NCBI GenBank assembly: GCA_039707655.1
Contig: CM077666.1
Location: forward strand, 284,259,166-284,323,165
Length of the DNA stretch: 64,000 nucleotides
Direction of reading: 5' to 3'
Origin: Elymus sibiricus
Taxonomy: Eukaryota > Streptophyta > Magnoliopsida > Poales > Poaceae
Below the pieces are notes generated by a model. That model saw only the letters and a program-made list of their open reading frames with translations. It ran no database searches and was not told where the DNA came from. The translations under genes were made by a program, and so were the position numbers. Below, piece by piece: positions 55,564 to 64,000 of this stretch; the stretch's first letter is position 1; every line of letters starts with the position of its first letter.

Positions 55564-55704
55564 TCAGTGGTGGGTGCTCTAGAATGCCCACCACTGAAGA
55601 CATGTTATCAGTGGTGCGAGGTCAATGGCGGGCACCCTCGACAATAGAGCCTATCACTTCTAGGCTATTTGCGCCCACCACTGCTAGGCATTTCTACAGT
55701 AGTG
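55564..55704. mobile_element. CAC-2 right terminus (CACTA type)
   Basis: Subterminal repeats of CAGTGGTGGGC and GCCCACCACTG, ending ATTTCTACAGTAGTG at 55704, that is CACTACTGTAGAAAT on the other strand. It interrupts the ATH-5 gag reading at NNFGNNPR. The left end of this element was not found in the window. Confidence 0.65.
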
Positions 55705-56386
55705 CCTAGGGTTATTACCAAAGTTGTTTCTATAAGCATTGTTATTAAACATACTCATAGAAATAAAATTAACATCAATTTGATCCTCATTAATTTTGTT
55801 CAATTAAAGAGATAAAGGAACATCATTGGGATCAATAGGAGCTTGTTAAGAAATAAGCATAGACATAATCTTATCAACCTTTTCATTGACAGAAGAGACC
55901 TCAACTGAATTTAGCTTCTTACTAGTTGGAGGTCTTTCGGTATGCCATTGAGAATAGTTGTCATCATGTCATCAAGTAGCTTGGTTGTTGCCCCAAGAAT
56001 GATTGCCATAAAGGTTCCATCTACAGCTGAATCTAATAGATTCCTACACATAAAGTTTAGTCCTGATAGAAAGTTTGCACTACCATCCAAGTTTTTAAAC
56101 CATGAGTGGGACAATTTTTAACCATAGATTTCATTCTTTCCAAGCTTCGACTACATGTTCATGCTCAAGTTGTTTAAAGTTCATAATCGGATTCCTTAAC
56201 TGTATAATTTTAGGAGGAGGATAATATTTTCCAATACAAGCATCTTTGCACTTAGTCCAAGAATCAATGATATTCCTAGGAAAAGATAGCAAAAATTCTT
56301 TACCTGTAGATCTTAGTGCGAAGGAAATAATTTTAACTTGATTATATCATCTTCTACCTCTTTGTGTTTTTTGCATATCACATAGT
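55705..56386 (-). pseudogene. ATH-5 gag, C-terminal part
   Basis: Minus-strand reading: HSWFKNLDGSANFLSGLNFM, then ATKLLDDMM, then after a one-base shift NYSQWHTERPPTSKKLNSVE and NAYRNNFGNNPR next to the CAC-2 end. This is the second half of a Ty3/gypsy gag with the T-K-L-L-D..S-Q-W-H signature. It joins to 63441 when ATH-4 is removed. Several stops and a frameshift make it non-functional. Confidence 0.7.
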
Positions 56387-57951
56387 TGCTACTTGTGAGC
56401 TGCGTTGGGATTTTCCCCGAAGAGGAGAGGAGATGCAGTGCAGTAGAGATAAGTATTTCCCTCAGTGAGAACCAAGGTTATCTAACTAGTAGGAGAATCA
56501 CACAAAGCCTCGTGAACAGCACCTGCACACACAAAATTAAATACTAGCACCCAACGCTGGCAAGAGGGTTGTCAATCCCCTTGAACTCGTTACTTGCGAG
56601 GATTAAATCTTGTAGTGGTAGATAGATAAATTACAATACAAAATAAAAGTAAATAAATTGCAGCAAGTATATTTTAGTTTTCTTTTTCTATTTAAAGTAG
56701 ACCCGGGGGCCATAGTTTTCACTAGAGGCTTCTCTCTCGAACACATAGCATACGGTGGGTAAACAAATTACTGTTGGGCAATTGATAGAAAAGCGCATAG
56801 TTATGACAATATTCAAGGCAACGATCATGTATATAGGCATCATGTCCGAGACAAGTAGACCGACTCCTGCCTGCATCTACTACTATTACTCCACCCATCG
56901 ACCGCTATCCAGCATGCATCTAGGGTATTAAGTTAATAAAAAACAAAGTAACGTCTTAAGCAAGATGACATGATGTAGACAAAGTAAACTCAATAATATG
57001 AATAAACCCCATTGTTTTACCCTTAATGGCAACAATACAAATATGTGTCTTGTCCCCTACTTTGTCACTGGGATATAGAGCACTGCAAGATTGAACCCAC
57101 TACAAAGCACCTCTCCCGCTGAAGATAAATCAATCTAGTTGGCCAAACCAAACGAATAGATCGGAGAGAAATACAAATCTATAACAATCATACCAAATAA
57201 AGTTCAGAAAAGACTCAATTACTTCTCATGAATATTCAGATCATAAACCCACTATTCATCGGATCCCAACAAACACACCGCAAAAGAAGATTACATCGAA
57301 TAGAACTCCAAGAAGATCGAGGAGAACATTGTATTGAAGATCACACAGAGAGAAGAAGCCATCTAGCTACTAGCTATGGACCCGTAGGTCTGTGGTGAAC
57401 TACTCACGCATCAAAGGTAGGGCAGCAAGGTTGATGTAGAAGCCCTCCGTGATCGATTCCCCCTCCGGTAGAGTGCCAGAAAAGGCCTCCAGATGGGATC
57501 GCGGAGGAACAGAAGCTTGTGGCGGTGGAAAAGTTATTTCGGGTGGCTTTTTGTTGGTTTCCCAATATTTGAGAATTTATAGAAGTGGAATTAGGTCATA
57601 CGGAGCCACGTGGGGCCCACAAGGTAACATGGCACGCCTACCTCCCAGGGCGCGCACTGTTGCCTTGCCGTCTCCTCGTTCGCCGTCTAGTCTCCTCCTG
57701 AAGCTTCTAGGGTCTCTTATGTCCAGAAAAAAAATCGTCAAAAAGTTTCGTAGCGTTTGGACTCCGTTTGGTACTGATTTTCTAAAAAACCAAAAACAAA
57801 CAGAAAACAGCAACTAGCACTAGGCACTGGGTTAATAGGTTAGTTCCTAAAAATGATATAAAATAGCATATAATTGCACATAAAACATCCAAGATTGATA
57901 CTATAATAGCATGGAACAATAAAAAATTATAGATACGTTGGAGACGTATCA
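56387..57951 (-). mobile_element. ATH-4 3' LTR
   Basis: 1565 bp, starting TGATACGTCTCC in the minus sense. The GC-rich hairpin is at about 57617-57665. Confidence 0.9.
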
Positions 57952-57965
57952 GCATCCCCAAGCTT
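57952..57965 (-). other. ATH-4 polypurine tract
   Basis: AAGCTTGGGGATGC on the minus strand, abutting the LTR. Confidence 0.85.
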
Positions 57966-60777
57966 AATTCCTGCTCGTCCTCGAGTAGGTAAATGATAAA
58001 AACAGAATTTTTGATGTGGAATGCTACCTAACATGTTTATCATGTAATCTCTTTTATGGTATGAATATTAAGAAACAATGAATTAACAATATCAACATAA
58101 TAATATCCATGAATATAAGAAGCATAATCATTAAACTTTCAAAATATACGATCCTTAACGAATGTTATTCCCCACTCATTTTATCATGTTAGCATGGCAT
58201 GACTCCGCCTTCATCGCATAAATATAAATCATGAGCACCCCGGTGTTAAACCAGGCAATTGGATCATACTTCTAACGCGCTTCAGCATTTTCAACTTCAC
58301 GCAATACATGAGCGTGAGCCATGGACATAGCAGTATAGGTGGAATAGAATGCGGTGATAGGGATCAATAGGAGAAGTTAAAAAGAAAGAAAGTCTCGCAT
58401 CAACTCGGTGGATCAACGGACTATGGAGATGTCCATCAATCGATATCAATGCGAGGAGTAGGGATTGCCATGCAATGGAGGCACTAAGAGCTATAAGTGT
58501 ACGAAAGCTCAACTGAAACTAAGTGGGTGTGCATCCAACTTGCTTGCTCATGAAGACCTCGGGCATTTGAGGAAGCCCATCATCGGAATATACAAGCCAA
58601 GTTCTATAACGAAAAATTCCCACTAGTATATGAAAGTGACAAATCAGGAGACTATCTATATGAAGAACATGGTGCTACTTTGAAGCACAAGTGTGGAAAA
58701 GGATAGTAACGTTGCCCCTTCTCTCTTTTTCTCTCATTTTTTTTTATTTTTTTGTTGGCTCTTTTTGGCCTCTTATTTTTTATTTTATTTTCGTCCGGAG
58801 TCTCATCCCGACTTGTGGGGGAATCATGGTCTCCATCATCCTTTCCTCACTGGGACAATGCTCTAATAATGATGATCATCACACTTTTATTTACTTACAA
58901 CTCGATAACTAGAATAATATGACTCTATATGAATGCCTCTGGCAGTGTACCGGGATGTGCGACGATCTAGCGTAACATGTATAAAAAATGATGAACGGTG
59001 GCTGAGCCACAAATACTATGTCAGCTATATGATCATGCAAAGCAATATGACAATGAATATGTGTGTCATATAAACAGAACGGTGGAAGTTGCATGGCAAT
59101 ATATCTCGGAATGGCTATGGAAATGCCATAATAGGTATGTATGGTGGCTGTTTTGAGGAAGATATAAAGAGGCTTATGTGTGATAGAGCGTATCATATCA
59201 CGGGGTTTGGATGCACCGGCAAAGTTTGCACCAACTCTCGAGGTGAGAAAGGGCAATGCATGGTACCGAAGAGGCTAGCGACTTGCGGAAGGATGAGAGT
59301 GCGTATAATCCATGGACTCACATTAGTCATAAAGAACTCACATACTTATTGCAAAGCCTATTAGCCCTCAAAGCAAAGTACTACTTGCATGCCCCTAGGG
59401 AGGAGGTTGGTAGGAGTTAACCATCGCGCGCACCCGATTATAACAGCACTCAAGGATTGCATTTCAGACCTAAGAATGCTCAAACCTCCCCACCATGCCA
59501 TGACCAACACTTAGATGAGAAGTTAATAACAAACTTTAATACGGATATTTATACTAATCAATGATCATGAACCAATATACTTTCATATTACGACATCAAT
59601 ATCATTAAACCACACGTTTCATATTTAGTGATCTACATGAAAGTTTTTATTATATCCCTCTTGAATACCTATCCTTTATGGACTAGTCTTATAACCTGTG
59701 CAAATTGCCATTACTATTAATTAGACTCTCAAAAAGATTTAAGTGAATCATGAGAGTGCAACTATTTCTTTAAAATATAACCACCGCCGTGCTCTAAAAG
59801 AAATAAGTGAAGCACTAGAGTAACTGCCTAGCTCAAAAGATATAAGTGAAGCACATAGAGTATTCTAACAAATCACGAATAAATGCATGTCCCTCTCAAA
59901 AGGTGTGTCCAGCAAAAGATGATTGTGGCAAACTAAAAAGCAAACAAAGCAAAAAAAAAAACTACTATGGCACAAGACGCTCCAAGTAAAACTCATATCA
60001 TTTGATGAATAAAATATAGCTCTAAGTAATATACCGATAGATTGTAGACGAAAGAGGGGATGCCATCCAGGGCATCCCCAAGCTTAGAATCTTGGGTCTT
60101 CCTTGAATATTACCTTGGGGTGCCTTGCGCATCCCCAAGCTTAGGGTCTTGCCGCTCCTTATTCCTTCATCCATCGTGATCTCACCCAAAACTTGAAAAC
60201 TTCAGCACACAAAACTCAACAGAAACCTCGTGAGATCCGTTAGTATAACAAACAAATCTTAAACTTTAGGTACTGTTATAAATTGATTCATATTTAATTC
60301 TTGCATAATGCTACTGTACTCTAACTTCTCCATGACTTATACCCCCCAATATAATCCATAGCATCATTAAAACAAGCAAACTATGCAATAGAAAACAGAA
60401 TCTATCTAAAACAGAACAGTCTGTAAAGATCTGAATAAAAATCATACTTATGTAACTCAAAAAATTCTGAAAAATTAGGCCAATGTAATTTTTTTTTATT
60501 CCAATACTGTGTAAAAAATTCAGGATTTTATCACATTGCAGTACAGAATGAAAATTCCAGAACTGGGTGCAAAACTTTCTGTTTTTCAAACAACATCAAT
60601 TATACTATCATCCAAATCATCCCAAAGGCATTACTTGGCACAAACACTAATTAAAAGATAAAAACACAATCATAACAATAGCTATAATTGTGCAAACACA
60701 CAAAACATAAATGATAAATATTGGGTTGTCTCCCAACAAGCTCTTCCTTTATAGCCATTAAGATAGGCTTTGAAATT
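57966..60777 (-). other. ATH-4 3' region with extra polypurine tract copies
   Basis: About 2.8 kb without a sense ORF. Two perfect copies of AAGCTTGGGGATGC (minus) lie at 60072-60085 and 60129-60142, and the conserved block at 60721-60747 marks the ORF end. The plus strand carries an open frame at 59089-59364 of 92 codons without recognised motifs. Confidence 0.6.
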
Positions 60778-61644
60778 TTAACGATGCTCACCTAAAAGAT
60801 AAGGATTGAAGCACAAGGAGAGCATCATATAACATGTGACAAACACATTTAAGTCTAACATACTTCCTATGCATAGGAATTTTATAGGATTTTTTTTATT
60901 AATACAAGCAATATCTAGCATATGCAAATAGGAAGAATGAAGCATTAAAAATTTCAACACAAAGAGAGGTAATTTAATAACATGAAGACTTCTATAACCA
61001 TATATTCCTCTCTCATGATAATTGCATGTAGGATCATAATCAAATTCAACAATATAGCTATCATATAAAATATTCTCTTCATGATCCCTATGCATAAAAG
61101 TTTTATAATCTTCCAAGATAGTGGGATTAACATCAACTAAAGTCATGACCTCTCCAAACCCACTTTTATCAAAATTTTCATAAGATTGAACACTCTCCGA
61201 ATATGTGGGATTATTTTTACCTAAAGTTGACACTCTTCCAAACCCACTTTCAATATTATTGTAAATATTATTATCAATAACATATTCATCATGAGGCTTA
61301 AATAAATTTTCAAGATCATAAGAAGCATTATCACCCCAATCATGATCATTGCAATAAGTAGTGGACATAACAAAATTATCATCCCCAAGCTTGTAGCTTT
61401 GCATATCATTAGCACAATTGACATTAATAGAATTTATTATAACATCATTGCAACCATGCTTTTCATTCAAGGAGCTATCATGAATCACTTTATAAATTTC
61501 TTCTTTTAACACTTCATCACAATTTTCAGATTCACGATTTTCAAGCAAAACTTCATAAAGATAATCAAGTGCACTCAACTCACTAGCAATTGGTTCATCA
61601 TAATTAGATTGATTGAAAAGATTAGCAAGTGGATGAGGATCCAT
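60778..61644 (-). CDS. ATH-4 acidic ORF, homologous to the ATH-2 ORF
   Basis: 288 codons from ATG at 61644 (MDPHPLANLFNQSNYDEPIA). Asp/Asn/Glu/Tyr-rich to about residue 200, with the paired motif ESGFGRVSTLGKNNP and KSGFGEVMTLVDVNPTILED, then YHERGIYGYR and a hydrophobic, Cys-containing C-terminus. It occupies the place where gag-pol would start, about 220 bp after the primer site. The frame is open and has lasted through element divergence (the ATH-2 relative is only partly similar), which suggests a protein product. The open frame extends upstream to 61875 but that part looks like leader. Function unknown. A packaging or Gag-interacting role is only a guess. Confidence 0.55.
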   Translation of the reverse strand: MDPHPLANLFNQSNYDEPIASELSALDYLYEVLLENRESENCDEVLKEEIYKVIHDSSLNEKHGCNDVIINSINVNCANDMQSYKLGDDNFVMSTTYCNDHDWGDNASYDLENLFKPHDEYVIDNNIYNNIESGFGRVSTLGKNNPTYSESVQSYENFDKSGFGEVMTLVDVNPTILEDYKTFMHRDHEENILYDSYIVEFDYDPTCNYHERGIYGYRSLHVIKLPLFVLKFLMLHSSYLHMLDIACINKKNPIKFLCIGSMLDLNVFVTCYMMLSLCFNPYLLGEHR

Positions 61645-61865
61645 ATCAATAATTTTTAGCAAGCGAAGATGCAAGCAAATAGAAGGCACATGGCAGCACA
61701 AGCAAAGAAAGCACACAAAATATTTTTGGGTATTTTTGATTTTTTTAGAGAAGTGGGGGAGATGAAAAAGGGAGGCAAATAAAAAGGCAAATGAAAAGGC
61801 AAATAAAAAGTAGATAAAGTAGATGATAGTTTGTGTGAAGGTACTTGATAGGTTTTGATGATGTC

Positions 61866-61883
61866 TCCCCGGCAACGGTGCCA
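61866..61883 (-). other. ATH-4 primer binding site
   Basis: TGGCACCGTTGCCGGGGA on the minus strand: the tRNA-Asp complement with one change, 11 bases from the LTR. Confidence 0.85.
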
Positions 61884-61894
61884 GAAATTCTTCC

Positions 61895-63440
61895 TGCTAC
61901 TTGTGAGCTGCGTTGGGATTTTCCCCGAAGAGGAGAGGAGATGTAGTATAGTAGAGATTAGTATTTCCCTCAGTGAGAACCAAGGTTATCTAACTAGTAG
62001 GAGAATCACACAAAGCCTCATGAATAGCACCTGCACACACAAAAGCAAATACTTGCACCCAACGTGGGCAAGAGGGTTGTCAGTCCCCTTGAACTCGTTA
62101 CTTTCAAGGATTAAATCTTGTAGTGGTAGATAGATAAATTGCAAAACAAAATAAAAGTAAATAAATTGCAGCAAGTATATTTTAGTTTTCTATTTATATT
62201 TAAAGTAGACCCGGGGGCCATAGTTTTCACTATAGGCTTCTCTCTCGAACACATAGCATATGGTGGGTAAACAAATTACTGTTGGGCAATTGATAGAAAA
62301 GCGCATAGTTATGACGATATTCAAGGCAATGATCATGTATATAGGCATCACGTCCGAGACAAGTAGACCGACTCCTGCCTGCATCTACTACTATTACTCC
62401 ACACATCGACCACTATCCAGCATGCATCTAGGGTATTAAGTTAATAAAAACAGAGCAACGCCTTAAGCAAGATGACATGATGTAGACAAAGTAAACTAAA
62501 CTAATATGAATAAACCCCATTATTTTACCCTTAATGGCAACAATACAAATATGTGTCTTGTCCCCTACTTTGTCACTGGGATATAGAGCACCGCAAGCTT
62601 GAACCCACTACAAAGCACCGCTCATGCTGAAGATAAATCAATCTAGTTGGCCAAACCAAACGGATAGATCAGAGAAAAATAATAAGCTATAACAATCATG
62701 CATAATAAAGTTTAGAAAAGACTCAATTACTTCTCATGAATATTCAGATCATAAACCCACTATTCATCAGATCCCAACAAACACACCGCAAAAGAAGATT
62801 ACATCGAATAGAACTCCAAGAAGATCGAGGAGAACATTGTATTGAAGATCAAAGAGAGAGAAGAAGCCATCTAGCTACTAGCTATGGACCCGTAGGTCTG
62901 TGGTGAACTACTCACGCATCATCGATAGGGCAGCAAGGTTGATGTAGAAGCCCTCCGTGATCAATTCCCCCTCCGGCAGAGTGCCGAAAAAGGCCTCCAG
63001 ATGGGATCACGGAAGAACAGAAGCTTGCGGCGGCGGAAAAGTTATTTCGGGTGGCTCTCTGTTGGTTTCCCAATATTTGAGAATTTATAGAAGTGGAATT
63101 AGGTCAGACGAAGCCACGTGGGGCCCACAAGGTAACAGGGCGCGCCCTGTTGCCTTGCCGTGTCCTCGTTTGCTGTCTGGTCTCCTCCTGAAGCTTCTAG
63201 GGTCTCTTATGTCCAGGAAAAAAATGTCAAAAAGTTTTGTAGCGTTTGGACTCCGTTTGGTACTGATTTTCTGGAAAACCAAAAACAAGTAGAAAACATA
63301 AACTGGCACTATGCACTGGGTTAATAGGTTAGTTCCCAAAAATGAGATGAAATAGCATATAATTGCATATAAAACATCGAAGATTGATACTATAATAGCA
63401 TGGAACAATCAAAAATTATAGATACATTGGAGACGTATCA
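61895..63440 (-). mobile_element. ATH-4 5' LTR
   Basis: 1546 bp. Differs from the 3' LTR by scattered substitutions and by a short deletion in the centre of the GC-rich hairpin, which leaves a nearly perfect 24-bp palindrome at 63131-63154. Confidence 0.9.
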
Positions 63441-63651
63441 ATAGTTCAACAAAATCATTCAAGTGGGCATTATCATCAAATTCATTATATGAACCAGAGA
63501 AGTGTTCTTTCATAACCAAATTCAACAAAGCATGCTTAATTTCACAAGCCTCCGCACTACGGGCGGGTGGAGCAATAGGTGTACTAATGAAATCATTGTT
63601 ATTAGTACTTGTAAAGTCATATAATTTGGTATTTTCAGCTGAAGTAGACAT
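63441..63651 (-). pseudogene. ATH-5 gag, N-terminal part
   Basis: From ATG at 63651: MSTSAENTKLYDFTSTNNND, then ACEIKHALLNLVMKEHFSGS and DDNAHLNDFVELL, the usual start of this gag type (E-I-K-x-A-L-L..F-S-G-S..H-L-N-x-F). It is cut by ATH-4 at 63440 and continues at 56386. Confidence 0.75.
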
Positions 63652-63824
63652 GATAACAAGGTAAACCAAAAAGTATATAGGTGTTGCTTTTTAATTGTTT
63701 TTGTAGTTTTGAATTTTTGAACAAGCAAATATACTCACAAACGATAAATAAAAAAGATAACTAAGAAGATAGATAACAAGAAAACAAAGTATTAATGCGT
63801 AGAACCTAGAAGTGTTGATAGTAG

Positions 63825-63845
63825 TTCCTCGGCAATAGCACTAGA
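63825..63845 (-). other. ATH-5 primer binding site, degenerate
   Basis: The minus strand resembles the ATH-4 primer site (T.G.GC.ATTGCCGAGG) with several changes. It lies between gag and an LTR start near 63851. Confidence 0.5.
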
Positions 63846-63850
63846 AATCT

Positions 63851-64000
63851 TGCTTGCTCTTCCGTAGAAGCCTTGGGATACCCCCCAAGTGTAAGGGATG
63901 ATGTAGCCTAACGGTAAGTATTTTCCTCGATTGATAACCAAGGTTTATTGAACCAGGATGAACTACTCTACAACACCTAATGATGGGTACATGCACACAA
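63851..64000 (-). mobile_element. ATH-5 5' LTR, cut by the window edge
   Basis: Starts at the expected spacing from the primer site. Its internal text (GATAACCAAGG..) resembles the same part of the ATH-4 LTRs at low identity. Confidence 0.5.

Larger units (their letters stand above)
56387..63440 (-). mobile_element. ATH-4: complete non-autonomous LTR element
   Basis: 7054 bp with two LTRs, primer site and polypurine tract, flanked by ATAGT (56382-56386 and 63441-63445). It splits the ATH-5 gag. It has one sense ORF (acidic, unknown) and no gag, protease, RT or integrase. Confidence 0.92.

Noticed and set aside
57449..57817. Open frames in LTRs (also 8256-8636, 12977-13393, 16791-17171, 25590-25787, 31647-32072, 62957-63292)
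   Set aside because: They recur at the same LTR positions in several frames, carry no domain, and reflect GC-rich U3/R sequence.

Overview
The window is repeat-dense grass DNA, almost certainly from a Triticeae genome (wheat, barley or relatives). The basis is the LTR style (TGATACG..CA ends, tRNA-Asp primer sites, GC-rich U3 hairpins), the Athila-type gag-pol, a Stowaway MITE, a Mutator-type MITE and CACTA subterminal repeats. No intact host gene is visible. Family names are not assigned because no library could be searched. Local labels are used: ATH-1 to ATH-5 for Athila-like Ty3/gypsy elements, CAC-1 and CAC-2 for CACTA-like ends.

Left part (1-33.4 kb): a LINE on the minus strand is the oldest layer. 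It is cut into three pieces (33360-32906, 16515-16413, 1438-900). ATH-1 (1439-16412, minus, target duplication GGACC) and ATH-3 (16516-32905, plus, target duplication TTGAT) inserted into it, and another minus-strand LTR abuts it at 899. ATH-1 keeps gag, a protease fragment and an env-position ORF but has no RT, RNase H or integrase. It is itself interrupted by ATH-2 (7140-13498, target duplication GCTAG). ATH-3 has three LTRs: a nearly full gag-pol unit, then a second unit missing its 5' third, all inside one pair of target duplications.

Middle (33.4-41 kb): a decayed fragment of a two-pore K+ channel gene, a Stowaway MITE, a Mutator-type MITE with a 9-10 bp target duplication, AT-rich degenerate repeats, and a minus-strand LTR-like sequence carrying a solo LTR of the ATH-1 type (target duplication GGTGC).

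Right-middle (41-55.7 kb): a CACTA-like region with subterminal repeats at both sides, several GC-rich gene-like cassettes (two with many stops, one alanine-heptad ORF, one acidic coiled-coil ORF), a 4.2-kb tandem array of a 503-bp unit, a long solo LTR with repeated GACGTC palindromes, a zf-GRF-type gene broken by a stop, and two exons of a B3-like gene lying between two CACTA termini. No CACTA transposase is visible.

Right end (55.7-64 kb): the gag of ATH-5 (minus) is split by ATH-4 (56387-63440, minus, target duplication ATAGT), a non-autonomous element with two LTRs. ATH-2 and ATH-4 encode the same unrecognised acidic protein instead of gag-pol.

The most interesting recurring theme is modular. 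In several of these elements the stretch before the env-position ORF copies the GC-rich U3 motif of the element's own LTR type. Each element also carries an extra perfect copy of its polypurine tract just after its last ORF.
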